A DNA stretch of 16,421 nt from Mucidula mucida (GCA_015501055.1 JADNYV010000754.1:1-16421), one strand, 5' to 3'; shown: positions 1-11,000, counted from the stretch's first letter. A program made the numbers and translations. Notes: generated from the letters alone by a model not told the origin.

Positions 1-1640
1 CCTTACGATCACAAACCTCCCTTTGACGACCCAAACTTTGAGAAATATGAACCCCATTCTGGCATAAGACTCTCGTACGTTGCATTCTCAAAGTCATCCA
101 TCATCTCGTGCTCATTGCCACAGATCGCGTTCTCTGCCACACGAGGACCTCCAGGAGCATATGACTCGTCGTTATTATCTGTCTCCGTCGCGTCTGTACT
201 CTTGCGTTCGCCTAACTCCCGACAAACACGGCTACGACGTTCCAGTAGCTGGGGATTGGCTTACCATCGCCGTTGTCGCAGAGCGTGGTCCTCTCAGTTA
301 CACTAGAGCTCCCGTGCCTCTCGAACCAGATGACTTGAAAGGCAAAGGAAAGCAAAAGGCTCCGACAAAGCCGTCTGGAAAGAAGTACATCGTTTTCAAA
401 CTGGTGGACCTAGGTTCGCGTTCCCGAAGTTCTTCCTCTGCAACTGGAGGCAAGGCGGTCGTGCGCGGAGACGCCTGCTTGTCTTTATTCCTCTTTGAAT
501 CCGATAGATATGACACCATAACAGCCGCTGGAAGCTCAAGGTCAAGAAAGTCTATAAAGGCGGTAGCGGAGGTGCTTTCGAGTCCTTGTCAAAGCTCAAG
601 GAGCGGGATGTCATTGTCCTGATGAATCCCAAAATCATGAAGCCCAACCAAGTGCGCGCGCCCATCCACAGCATTGTAATATAACTCAATACGTTCATAC
701 AGGGCGCCGCGCGTAATGCCCAGAACAATATGCTGGGGCTGACTCCCGAGTCCGCTGAAAGTATCACAATCCTCGGCAGAGCGTCCGACTTGGGACTGTG
801 TCCCGCGACGAAGCGAGATGGCTCTACCTGTGGGTCCTGGTTCGACAAACGGGTCTCTCAAGCATGCGATTGGCACATTCAAGACGCCGTGCAACGTCAA
901 CGAGCAGCGCGTCCCGAGTTCTCCGTTGGGTAGAGATTCATCTCTTCCTGCCCTGCTCAACTACTCATCCGCGTTCTAGTACAACCGGTATGTCAACTTC
1001 AACAAAGAAGAGGAAACCAGCATATGACCCCGCTCGCCAATGGGGCTTACAACCCGAGGTAAACAATTCTGCCACATATGTTCTCTCAGGACACGTCGCC
1101 AGAGGCTCCGGTTCACTTCCCGGAGAGTTAGCAGAAACTATGGAAGAGAAGCTCAGGCAAAAGTGCAGCGGAAACTCGCCAAGGACTCTGATAAGGCGCT
1201 GAAAGCGCTTCTGGATCGCGACAAGGATGGGATGAAGGCGGTGATGACTGCGCGCGAGTATATGAGCAAGCAAGACGGCAAATCGGATACGAAAGCGAAA
1301 TCAGACAAGAAGAGGAAGAAGGCAGACGAGGTACTAACAGCGCAAACCAACACCACGAAGAAGTCTTTCAATCCTGAGATGGTGAAGAGCTTGGGCTTCG
1401 ATCCAACATTAAAGCCTGGTCAGAAACGTGAGAATCCAGACTCCAAGATGCAAGAGAAGGTAGAGACGTCCTTTTCAAATTCTTTCATTTCTAACTTTGT
1501 ACTAGCTTGACAGATTATCGGTCGTGCAATCTTCTCGCAAAACCATATCACTAGGCCGTAGGGCCATATCTCAGCCTACTCAGTCGGTGGCGACCGACAA
1601 AGAAGACGCAGATGAGGTAATGGTGGATTTAGATGATTGA
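1..1640 (+). CDS. MCM10: MCM10 DNA replication factor, 3' part (5' end outside window)
   Basis: Mcm10 binds DNA and the CMG helicase and is needed for origin activation and fork progression in the nucleus. Exons that I infer: <1-74, 124-651, 703-929, 980-1459 and 1506-1640 (stop 1638-1640), with GT-AG introns of 46-51 bases. The sequence shows the conserved GIRLS / LPHEDLQEHM...RYYLSPS entry to the OB fold, the stretch RGDACLSLFLFESD, GGSGGAFESLSKLKERDV, and a zinc finger of form CX9CX11CX2H at 799-876, the family hallmark. Further on come QWGLQPE, GREAQAK, KALKALLDRDKDGMKAV and a C-terminal SSRKTISLG. The frame is broken twice by one missing base, near 547-549 and 1135-1137; adding one A to each AAA run restores family-like sequence. 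The N-terminal coiled-coil region lies outside the window. Identity is secure; whether the breaks are real is not. Confidence 0.93.
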
Positions 1641-1677
1641 GGCCAATTTATGACGGAGCAAGTAATGCGCACGAGAT

Positions 1678-1800
1678 GTTACCTTTCCAAGAGATATTGA
1701 ATAGATTAAACGTGGGCGACTCAATAACCCGACACGCGGATTACAGCTTAGGCTTTGACTAGAGATGCGTTTTGCTGCAGTATTATGCGGCTTCATTCTT
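1678..1800 (-). pseudogene. Relic of the 3' end of a nitronate monooxygenase gene
   Basis: This stretch aligns with 5595-5745, the last codons and downstream flank of the intact nitronate monooxygenase gene, in the same orientation. A long shared block (about 25 bases, identical) covers the codons of NASLVK, with further matches at the stop codon (1741-1743 against 5681-5683), at CCAAGAGATA in the 3' flank and at GAATGAAGC upstream. The copy has several small deletions, so the reading frame is lost; in the original frame it meets a stop soon after GAATGAAGC. Similarity fades to the right of about 1800, so only the tail is left. It lies antisense, just beyond the MCM10 stop. The simplest reading is a truncated segmental duplication that has since decayed. 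Confidence 0.8.
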
Positions 1801-2161
1801 TGCATGGCGTTCAATGCAGACTTCTCTTGCGACTCTAGTCAAGGTTAGTGAGTGTCCTACCCCAAAGAGCTACGTGATCTGTCAATAGCACTCGGCGATG
1901 ACTGAGCTTTTGCGTGCTCATAATGAGCCAACACGCGATTATTTTTCCGCATCGACAGCAAGATAAGCACACATAATGTAAGTAGTATGCATAACGCACC
2001 AAATTTCTGAAGCCCAACGATTACGGACTGGGAATCCTACTGCAGTGTATGAATTCAATACGCCTGCTAGTTCCTAGTCGTCCATAATCATGAGTTGAAG
2101 TAGCAGCAGCAAGAGAATCCTCGTCTCGACGAGCCGGCCAAAGCCTATCAAACCCCCATCA
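1801..2161. other. Intergenic stretch, no gene seen
   Basis: Between the nitronate monooxygenase relic and the small NTF2-like gene I see no conserved coding sequence on either strand. The last 60 bases before 2162 are the presumed promoter and leader of that gene; no clear TATA box was found. Confidence 0.5.
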
Positions 2162-2591
2162 ATGGGTGTGCCTACCTTGGGAAAGCAGGAATTTTACAAG
2201 ATGATGAAGGAGGGTTTATTGAGCGCGTGGTTCACGCCTGGGGAGTTGAAGGTGAGCTTGTCGACGCGGCAACAAATGCGCCCTGTGATGGAAAAACGCA
2301 TTACTTACAGTTCGTGTTTAATGAGGTGTACGAACTCAAGAAGCCTGACAATGCGGTTGTCATCCGCGTGCGTACCTACAAGTCGCTGTGCCCCCCGAAT
2401 TTAATGCTGACTTTATGTAGGCGCAATTCGACAGCACGTTCAAGAATGGGACGCTCTGGCACAACGAGTATGTGTTCTTCGTCGAGGCCGACGCGTCAGA
2501 AACGAAGATCAAGAAGTTTACCGAATTTTCGGATTTTGGATTTATGAAATCGTTCGTGGCTGAGGAAGTAAAGAATGCTGGTGGTGCTTGA
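2162..2591 (+). CDS. Small NTF2/SnoaL-like protein, one frame slip
   Basis: A protein of about 125 residues in two exons, 2162-2367 and 2421-2591 (stop 2589-2591), with a 53-base GT-AG intron. The start is the first ATG that leads into the conserved-looking stretch VPTLGKQEFYKMMKEG. The frame then shifts by one base at the GGG run 2212-2214; beyond it the reading FIERVVHAWGVEGELVDAA, CDGKTHYLQFVFNEVYELKK and, after the intron, AQFDSTFKNGTLWHNEYVFF is clearly protein-like. The small size, the aromatic-rich segments and the alternating pattern suggest a cone-shaped NTF2/SnoaL fold. That assignment is by general look, not by a diagnostic motif, and no substrate can be named. No signal peptide or membrane segment is seen. 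Codon usage and intron size match its neighbours, so I take it as a native gene with either a sequencing error or a recent lesion. Confidence 0.62.
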
Positions 2592-3492
2592 GACGCATTG
2601 TGTGTCGGGACCAACCAGTTGAAGATGATGAATTGACCCATGTACCTATAAAAGCCGGAAGAGTGGTCATGTTTTGTATAATTTTATTGAAATAGTTCTC
2701 GTGCTAAAGAGCCGACCGCACAGTAAATCGCGTTTCATCCTGAGCACGGTCATCGTTGCGCGCCGTGGCAATGAATTGTGAGCAAACGTCGCTCGACGCT
2801 CAGACACTTGGCCTTTCAATCCCGAGTGACAACCTGATCAACAAATCATTGAGAATTCATCACGAACGTTCCCAGAGCGCCGAGGCTAGGGAGACCACAG
2901 CCCCTGTGTCTACGCATCCTGCCCTTCGTCTACTCTATATTGATGTTGGTTATCAAGAGCAGATGCGATGTTAAAATACCGCCACACTTGGGTTGCGTGC
3001 GATATGAATTGTCCTTTTTGAACGCCGTTTGGATACGATTTTCTTTGACGAGTACTCTTAGTGTACGATCTTGTCAGCTAGACACGCTTTCAAGTTCGGA
3101 ACAGATGATTGAAACGGAGTCGCAGGTTGGAGTCAAAGTCATTCCTTCCGTCTGTTGTTGACAAGTCTCCAGATAAACAAGGTCAACGCAGCGCTTACAA
3201 TGTAGAACTTGACGTCCAGACTCCTACTACTCGACGGATACCGAGCTCATACTACCACCTCTTGAGCAGCCCGTTTAAAATCTCGCACAACTCGATTTCG
3301 CCGAGCCGAAGCCTCTTCCTCACCGTCAGCATGTCTCCTTATGGGTAGAACATGCTCTTGCACCGAAGCCTTAGGCTCCGAGTCATCTCGATAATTTGCT
3401 ACCATCCGTCCCACAATTTTGAACACTCTTGTACATTGATTACAACAGACCTACAATCGCAAATGCAATACGGGTCTACTCTATCCGATTCC
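2592..3492. other. Intergenic stretch between convergent genes, no gene seen
   Basis: About 900 bases separate the 3' end of the small NTF2-like gene from the 3' end of the aldo/keto reductase. Short open frames exist on the plus strand (for example 2756-2974 and 3109-3348), but they have low-complexity or random-looking translations and no recognised motif. A good TATA-box match, TATAAAAG at 2647-2654 (+), has no recognisable gene behind it. Confidence 0.5.
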
Positions 3493-4849
3493 TTAAGCTT
3501 TGATAGGCGGAGCCAAAGGCTTTCTCGCGGTTGACGCCACCATCGACATGAACAAGTGAGTCGTCGTGCCATCATCCTGGAACATAGTCGAATTAGTGCA
3601 GAGCAACGATAGAAGAGTGCATGACATACGAAGAAGTTCTGCGGGAACCCGGGATCAAAACGGGTGATACTGTCGATGTACTTGATCTGTTCCGGGGAGA
3701 GCGAAACGTCCAATGCCTCCAAATTACCCTTCAGATGCTCGACCTTGCGACCGCCGATGATGGGGAACACATTTGTGGTCTTGTGCATGACGTAGGCAAT
3801 GGCGACTATGAATTCCGTCGTCAGGACCGCACCTCTTGACAAGAGAGAGCAAAAGGACGTACTAGACGTGAGACTCTTCGCGCCGACCTCTGTAGCGACT
3901 TTCTGCAGAGCCCTCGACATCTTGATCTCGTCTTCGTTACGCTCCCAAGAACCTAAACACGCCCGGCCGCTTTCGCCTGTCTTCTGCCTCTTCTGCTCCT
4001 CCTCGTCAGACCTCAATTTGCCGGCAGCCAACACGCCCCAAGGTGCAAGCGCCATACCCTGCGCGGGCGCCATCGGGATGATCTCGCGCTCAAACGACCG
4101 GTCAAGTACGTTCCATTGACCTTGATAAATGACAAAGGGAGTCTTGCCGTGGTCCTTCGCATACTGGTTCGCCAAACAGACAATCCACGCTGGGGTGTCG
4201 GAGATCCCGAGGTACAGCACCTTGCCCGACACGACCAGATTGTGAAGGCTGTCCATGACTTCTTCGACGGAGGTTTCGTAGTCCCACCAGTGAACGTAGA
4301 GGACGTCGATGTACGTGGTGCGAAGCTTCTTGAGCGACGCATCGATGGAAAGATGCATAGATTTGGTGTTGTTCCCGACGTAGTTGATTTTCTGGGCAAT
4401 CGAAGCGTTACCGCGCATGTAACTGTTGGTGTACTGCGGGAACCCATGAGAAAATCGAGAGAGGTCTAAAATAAAACATGACAATACCTTTGTGGCCATG
4501 ACAAGCTGGTCGCGAATGCCGCGCTTCTCAGCCCACTCGCCGATGAATTCTTCAGAAGTCTGATCTTGGCTACACGACATTCAATCAGCAATGACAATCG
4601 CCGCAGTGGAAAGGATGAACGTACTAAGTATTGGCAGTATTTGCCACCAAGATCGAAATACGCGTCCAAAAGCTTGAAACTGGCGTCCTTGTCCATGGAT
4701 CCAAAACCCAACGGTCCCCATTTGTCACCAATGCTCATCGCTCCAAGCTGTGTGGGCGATACATGCACCCCAGCGCGAGAGGATAAGACACGGTAAAAAC
4801 CGAGCTTTGAGGGAGGTGCGGGCGCAGGTGCTAGGAGTTCAGAAGGCAT
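3493..4849 (-). CDS. Aldo/keto reductase, aryl-alcohol dehydrogenase (AAD) type, frame broken in exon 1
   Basis: This family reduces aryl aldehydes with NADPH in the cytosol. Inferred exons on the minus strand: 4849-4625, 4569-4488, 4433-3863, 3805-3630 and 3576-3493, with introns of 53-57 bases. The N-terminus carries [19 protein letters not shown] and DYLSFKLLDA-like sequence (read here as [13 protein letters not shown]), then [17 protein letters not shown], the catalytic Lys in VMATK, the catalytic His in [15 protein letters not shown], a substrate/cofactor stretch [19 protein letters not shown] and the NADP-phosphate region [19 protein letters not shown]. The exons sum to 1,138 bases, so the frame is off. 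In exon 1 GGC is followed directly by AATACTGCC-type sequence where relatives read GG-N-F-I-D-T-A: about 8 bases are lost, taking out the catalytic Asp and shifting the frame. The family identity is certain; the gene is either inactive or misassembled here. Introns 2 and 3 are multiples of three without stops. Confidence 0.9.
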
Positions 4850-4884
4850 GTCGTAGTAATTTGTTGGACGTCAAAGAAGTTGTC

Positions 4885-4892
4885 CTCTTATA
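4885..4892 (-). promoter_or_regulatory. TATA-like element of the aldo/keto reductase gene
   Basis: On the minus strand the sequence reads TATAAGAG, about 36 bases upstream of the ATG at 4849. If used it would give a very short 5' leader. Position and sequence are the only support. Confidence 0.35.
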
Positions 4893-5680
4893 CAGTTCAC
4901 AGCGCACTGCAGAAGCGTCCATTACTCCCGTAAGCACAGGGGGCATTCTCAAAAGACACCACCATCGCTATCATCTGCTCACGCGTCGTAATTACTAGAA
5001 TTGGGGACGCAACCGTGAATCCGGAATACAGGCTTATTCATGCGCGTATGAGTGCAAAGATTGGTAAGGCGAGCCAGGAGTGCTCATCATTGTTGCCGAC
5101 GATCTTGTCAGACGAGATTGCAAACAGGATGCAGGACGAGTGAATATATCCGGACGAGAACGAGGCAGCTCAGAACGCGAATCACGGAGGCGTCACCAGG
5201 ACTAGATGAGGCTGGAAAGAGCGAAGCGAGCACGTAAATCGAATTGCGCACGACAGGCCGTATGGCAGTCGACTCCAAGGAGTTCCAACACAGTTCCAAG
5301 CTCCGATTTGATTCTAGAGGTCAAAGGTTAACGTTCATCCGTGGACACCATCTTGAAAGAGACGTCTACCGATAAGGGAGTGCCTTAACGTGCCTTTAAA
5401 TCCACTGAGTAGTCAGCAGTCTGGCGCTATTAGCCTATACCACTGTCGTCGCGCTCAACATCGTGGTCAATAACTGACACCCCTTCATTCATTCAAGATA
5501 ACCCTAATTTCACGGACTTAACGGCCCTAGTGCAGATATCCAAGTCGCTTGCTTGCTGAGGGCGATTGAGATTAGACCTGGGCAATATGCGGACGTTACA
5601 ATTCCAAGAGATACTGGATAGATATAGGACATGATGCGTAAAATTAAAACGTGTGCAACTAAATGACAACGACAGACGGT
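4893..5680. other. Intergenic stretch, no gene seen
   Basis: This gap holds the upstream region of the aldo/keto reductase and the 3' flank of the nitronate monooxygenase gene. Short open frames (5052-5237 +, 5108-5299 -) overlap each other and have no recognisable product. The part 5595-5680 is the 3' flank that recurs at 1678-1740. Confidence 0.5.
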
Positions 5681-6938
5681 TTACAGCTTGGCCTGAACTT
5701 TGACTAGAGATGCGTTTTGCTGTAGTATTTGCGCAGCTTCATTCACCATGTTCTCAACAATGACCTTGGCCGGTAATACATCGTTAACAAGCTGAAATTA
5801 CAATAAGCAGCGTCCACTAGAAGGTTGAGCGGAAAGCTTACTGCAGCGACCTTGCCCATCAACCAAGGACGAGCTTCCAAGGATTTTTCGGCGTGCTTTT
5901 CCAAATCGTGTTCTACAGGAATGATGCCTTTAGAGGTCAATTCCTTTATCTCCGCCTGTCGGTTCTTCTCCCAATCCTGTACGTAGGGCGTGTTCAAAAC
6001 GCGTAATGGTCGGCCAGTGTAGATGATAGTCGTGACAGCATCGTCAAAGCCTGCACTCATGATAACCTCCTTGTGCTTCTTTGGTGCACCAGCCTCTTCA
6101 GCGGCCACAAATCGCGTTCCTACCCCTACGCATACGGTCAAACTTAGTTGAAAAGAACGGAACATTCAAACTTACAGACAGCTTGGGCACCCCAAGCCAA
6201 ATTGGCCGCCAAACTCCGTCCGTCGTACACGGCTCCTGCTCCGATGACATAGACGGGCTTTCCGTTGAGAGGGGACTTGCGCCCTTTGACAGCGTCAACG
6301 CATGCCGGGATGAGGATACTAGCGGGTGTGTCGCCAGTGTGTCCACCACCCTCGCCGGCCTGTGCACAGATGATATCGACACCAACATCAAGAGCCTTGG
6401 CGACGTGTTTGGGGTGTCCGACCATGTTCATGACGGGGATGCCGGCTTTGTGTAGTTTCTCGACGACTTGTACGGGCGGTACGCCGACAGCACAGACAAA
6501 GAGAGAGGTCTTCTCCTCGATAATGACATCAATGAGTTCGTTGAGGTTGCCTTTCGTGTAGTCGTACTGAAAAAGAGTTATTTGTGAGAAGCACACACCG
6601 AGCTCAACAGTATGGCTCACGTTTGTCTTGCGAGCACTTCCGCCAACTTGTGGTAAAAGGAGGTCAACGCCGAATGGCAAGTTGGGCGATTTCAGATCTT
6701 TCTTAATGGCGGCTATCTATTACATACCGGTCAATACAGCAAAGGTGAGAGCTTGAACGTGTCATACCTGTTGGCGAAGGATCTTGGGGGTGTAGCCGTG
6801 TCCTCCAATAACTCCTAGACCACCAGCATTGCTGACCGCGGCGGCGAGTTCGGGTCCTGCAGCGACATTCATGCCCGCGAGAAGAACAGGGTGCTTGATG
6901 CCAAAGAGCTCGGTGATAGGTGTGGATATGACGGCCAT
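5681..6938 (-). CDS. Nitronate monooxygenase (2-nitropropane dioxygenase family)
   Basis: FMN-dependent TIM-barrel enzyme that oxidises alkyl nitronates such as propionate-3-nitronate. Five inferred exons on the minus strand: 6938-6768, 6716-6621, 6566-6176, 6125-5842 and 5791-5681, with introns of 50-54 bases. They sum to 1,053 bases, giving 350 residues with no frame break. Family marks: PVLLAGMNVAAGPELAAAVSNAGGLGVIGG near the N-terminus (flavin and barrel entry), GVDLLLPQVGG, the catalytic-His motif AGEGGGHTGD, the phosphate-binding stretch YVIGAGAVYDGRSLA...GAQAVWVGTRF and EEAGAPKKHKE. The start at 6938 (MAVISTPITELFGIKHPV) is preferred over an in-frame upstream extension rich in Thr, Phe and His, which reads as translated leader. 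No targeting peptide is obvious. A decayed copy of its 3' end lies at 1678-1800. The natural substrate cannot be read from the sequence. Confidence 0.93.
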
Positions 6939-6987
6939 TGTGGTTGTAGTAGTGAATAGAAGGGGGTGGTGGAAAGAGTAAGAGAAG

Positions 6988-6995
6988 TATTTATT
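6988..6995 (-). promoter_or_regulatory. AT-rich TATA-like element of the nitronate monooxygenase gene
   Basis: On the minus strand AATAAATA lies about 50 bases upstream of the ATG at 6938 and is followed by a pyrimidine-rich leader (6945-6987), a common arrangement in fungal core promoters. Weak, positional evidence only. Confidence 0.35.
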
Positions 6996-8007
6996 GCCGT
7001 AGAAATTCACGGGATTTTAGCAGGGGCTCATTTGTAGATCCGGGATCCGGGGAAGCTCTTACCGGGTAGCCGAGTCCGATCAGTCATGCCGACACCCACC
7101 TCACATCAGTGTGCACCCATCATCGCTCGTGTTGCCGCCGACTCGGCTCGGAAACGGTCAGGTAAACTCTGCTCATCGACGCGTCGAATGTTACTCAGCT
7201 CGGCCCAACTTCAACGTTTCTGGTTTGAGGATTTAGGTCCCTGTCTTCGCCTAAAGACCTGCGATGTCCAGACGTGCGGGGCCCCGCAAGGATGTGCATC
7301 ATTCACTAATTCCGAAATCGGCGACGCGACTTACACATCGTGATCAAACTCACAGTGCTGTCTTCTCGCTTAATCTCTACTGAACCGAAGGAGACTTGCA
7401 GCGGCGAACTTCAGACGTCTTATCGACCTCGGAAAGTCCTACACGTCGTACTCATTATTCCTTGGCTTTCCCCGAAGGGCCTACTGCGGTGAACGTCTGA
7501 GCGAGTTCGGCAAACCGACACTTGCATGTGTTTTTTGTGTCGAGGAGACGTTGACATGTTTGCGCGCCATATCGCGATTCCTCGTTTAGGTTCCACGGAT
7601 CATACGCGACGCGTCGACCGGCATCAGTTGGTTTATAAAACACGGGAAACTTGGCGTACGTCGCAGAACTTGCAGCATTTTGGTGTGATCGTTTCCTAGA
7701 ATCGGCGTAACAACGAATGCGATGCTTCGTCCTTTCGACAGTATGGAGATATCCTCTTCATCGCGAAGCTGAAAGTGTTACTAATCTCGAATACTATAGC
7801 TTGATATCGTTATACAGGCTGTACAAGGAGCATGAGATACCTGTATGCAATTATGGATTCTACTAATATGAAAACGTAGCGTGTAAAAAGAATGCCTTGT
7901 CCGATGGTCCTTTGATGATATGTAAGAGAGTGGACAAGTCACTACGGTTATGACTGCTAAAAAGATCCAAAAAAACTGCCCAAGTCCAATGTCACAAGTC
8001 GTACGCA
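6996..8007. other. Intergenic stretch, no gene seen; contains palindromes
   Basis: About 1 kb between the nitronate monooxygenase start and the chitin synthase stop. Open frames at 7086-7343 (+), 7455-7643 (-) and 7781-8008 (-) have no recognisable product. Three perfect palindromes stand out: TCGACGCGTCGA at 7176-7187, CGACGCGTCG at 7607-7616 and TGCGGGGCCCCGCA at 7275-7288. Confidence 0.5.
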
Positions 8008-11000
8008 TTAAAAGTTCAGCAGTCTATCCACCATGGCGTTAATTGATACCTTCCTCGATGTGAGATCGACGCCAAAGCGCTCCTCCAACTGTCGCCGAAG
8101 ATCCTTCTTGGTAACCAGATTGAGATCAGCTGTCCGCAAGATATCCTGAAGTGCTCGCTCCAATTCAGCGTCACTTGGCGACCCGGATATGTCGCCTTGC
8201 TCTGGACTTCGACTAGAGGGAATGGCGATGTCGAGATAGTTCGTCGCTGGTCGCGACGGTGCTGGTTGATACAGCATGTCCATCTGCGGTTGAGGCATGA
8301 ACATTTGGGGTGTATTCCTGCCCGACTGATAACCTGGTGGAGGATACATCATGCCCCCAATTTGGCTAGGTGCAGGGGAATAGTTGCGCGCGGGCGCCAT
8401 CGTAGGCTCGTAGTAGGTCTCTCGGCCATACAAGGAAGCAGTATGCGATTCAGCATAGCCTTCATTTTTGAACTTGTTAGGAGGAGCCCAGGACCCGATG
8501 CTGTGGTTCGACTCTTTGTCCCAAAGTTCGTTTTCCTACAAACAATCAATTTTGGTTACAACTACTGAGAGAACACGTACATAGTCATTCCATGATTTCA
8601 GTGGTATCGCCCGTGGGTCGAACTTGCCCTCGTCCTAAAAACAATAGTCAGCGAATCGTCGTCGTTTCAAGGAATGAGCGACACGTACATGAACAATGAT
8701 CTTCTTGCCAGATTCTCCCAAAACCAAACGTGTGGCACCCCAAGAGAAGTCGTCCATTTTCCAGAATGAGTAGAGGGGTAGAAGGAACGAAAAGACAGGA
8801 ATGGCGAGAATGTAGAAAATCATCCAGCCAATCATGTCCCACTTCCGTCGAAAGATGAACACCAATGCCTGCAAACCATAGATAGCAGCAATCATGATAA
8901 GCGATAGTTGGGGAATCGCTTTGTGCTCCGCGACGACGAGGTATATTAGGTAGGCGATCTGTAAGAAACATAAGCTCCAATGGCATAATCAGAGTCAGAC
9001 TGATAGAACTTACATATGCGACCGTAACAGGTTGCGTGAGAGTGGAAAGGAGATCTATCATAACCACAAATCTCATGGAGAAACAACAGAAACCGCAAAG
9101 TTGGTCCAGAAATACGAGTTCACCAAGATTATGCACGGTAGAGTTAATCCAACGCCGACGTTGGGATAACAAAACCTTCCAGTCGTCCGGTGCAACTGTG
9201 TAAGCATGCGCGTCTCTCACGAATTGCGTTTTAAAGAGCGGGAAGTGCTTGAGCAACAGTGTCGTCAGATAACGATCTTCTCCTAGATGCAAGAGATTCT
9301 TCATGTGTAGCGTATCGACGCGATTTTCTGAGTAGTCGTGAATCATCTGGTTTGAGATCAAGAGCGGCTTGTGAGTATCCGTGGTGCGAATACGATAGAG
9401 CGTGAAACATCCAGGAAGACAAGTGACTGAACCGAACAGACTCTCGAATGCCTTGGCCATGTGATGGGAAATGAAGTACTCGTAGACCTATGAAACGTGT
9501 TAGGAAGCCGTCATCCTATCGTACGTGACAAACATACCTGCATCATGGTAATCAAAGACTGTTTGGCGTTGGCTAACTCAGTTTCACCACAAACACCGAG
9601 GAGCTTCTTGTCATGAATCATACTATCCGCGTTCGTTGAGGTCAATGAGGCGCAAGAAAGTGGGAAAAACACATACGCAGATATAAGTCGGTTGCACGAG
9701 AACGGATCAACCGTAGTGTCAGCGTCAACCATGAACAGGTACTCGTAGAACGTAGGGTTGACACCAATGACATTCTTGATCTGATGATACATCTCCAACT
9801 CGAAAGGATTCATTGGTGAATTGAAGTGAACCTAAAACATGTTAGACTTCAGAAACTCTCGCTGATTGTAAGCCTACCTTGTTCAGGAATTGCATGAGCA
9901 ACATTTGTGAATCACGTTTTCCTCGATTTCCTGGCCGTGACCTCTCCGTTGGCTTTCCAACCTTGACAAGAACAAGATAAGGAACGACGTGGCCGGCGCA
10001 CTCGTAGAGACCCGAATAAACTTTGCCCATATTGTGCTGCTTTGCACCTTCACCTAGAGACAAGAAGCTCAAAGGTTCGGGATCCAAGTTAGGATCAGAA
10101 CCCAAGATATCCAACACAATTCGAGGCGTAGGTCGATCGTTTCCGGAGCCGACAATCATACCGTCGCAAATGACCACGAGAAGCTTGCGCTTGTCGTCGT
10201 ACTTCATCAATGCAAGAGAGTCGATGGTTTTGCGCAAGGAAGCGTCACCCTCAGTATAGCAGGGAACTTGGCAAATAACAAATTTGTCGTGGTCCTCGGG
10301 TGCACGGGCAGCCGCAAAATTGAGAGCGGCGATGAACTTGAATCCGATGACGGAAACCATGATGATGGAGAGCACAAGTAATAGATACGTCGCGAACTGG
10401 CATTGGGCTGACTGCCGATTGTCGACTCTGCCAATGAGGAAGAGGTTACGCAGGCAAACCTTCTGGCGCTTAAGGATATCGCTATCGATGTTCAAGCTGT
10501 CGAGCTTCTTGGTTACATCGCCGCCAGCGTTGTACTTGAAGACGTCGAGAACACTGCTATGCATGAATTCCGTGCTTGTGTCGGAAGGAGCCTGGGTACC
10601 CGCGGGACTGCGAACTGCCGGGGGATATTTGATGTACGTCGACAGGTCATAAACCAAACCATTGTATATCCCTATGGAGCTTCCGGTGCTAGCCTTGTTA
10701 CTGATTTCCTTTGGGGTGATCCCGAGAAAGCCAACGCGACTTGTGTAACGCATCTGTACCATGTTTTCGTAGTACCAGTCGGGGCGAGAGTCGTTGGTGA
10801 AAACACGGAAATCATGATACGCTGAGTTCGTATCGGTGTTGTTCGCGGAGTCCAAAGTTACATATGGGCTGACGTTGCCGTCAATTCCGTCACATAGAGC
10901 GCTAACCTGTTATGATATGAGCGATAGAATACGAGCGCCGGAGGAAGTAACGTACTTGAACTGGAAAAATGTTGTCCGAGGAAGTGCCACCGTATGCTAG

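Noticed and set aside
1059..1089. Possible 31-base intron in MCM10 (GTAAAC...CTCAG)
   Set aside because: It is shorter than all other introns here (45-57 bases), and it encodes ATYVLSG, part of the conserved stretch ATYVLSGHV that continues just past its end, so it is kept as exon.
1678..1800. Transposon or solo LTR as an explanation for the repeat shared with 5595-5745
   Set aside because: The shared sequence includes the coding end of the NMO gene, and no terminal repeats or target-site duplication were seen.
2214..2310. Possible intron in the NTF2-like gene (GTTTAT...TTACTTACAG)
   Set aside because: Splicing it would put the next exon out of frame with an early stop, and it would remove protein-like sequence such as VVHAWGVEGELVDAA.
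6939..7010. In-frame upstream extension of the NMO protein
   Set aside because: It reads as AT-rich, pyrimidine-rich leader with a TATA-like element; family members begin close to the ITELFGIKHPV block.
7086..7343. Plus-strand frame of 85 codons starting with ATG
   Set aside because: Its translation has no motif or hydrophobic pattern, and no intron-linked continuation could be found.
9231..9422. Numerous overlapping frames within the chitin synthase, reductase and NMO genes
   Set aside because: They are shadow frames of well-supported exons and have no recognisable domains.
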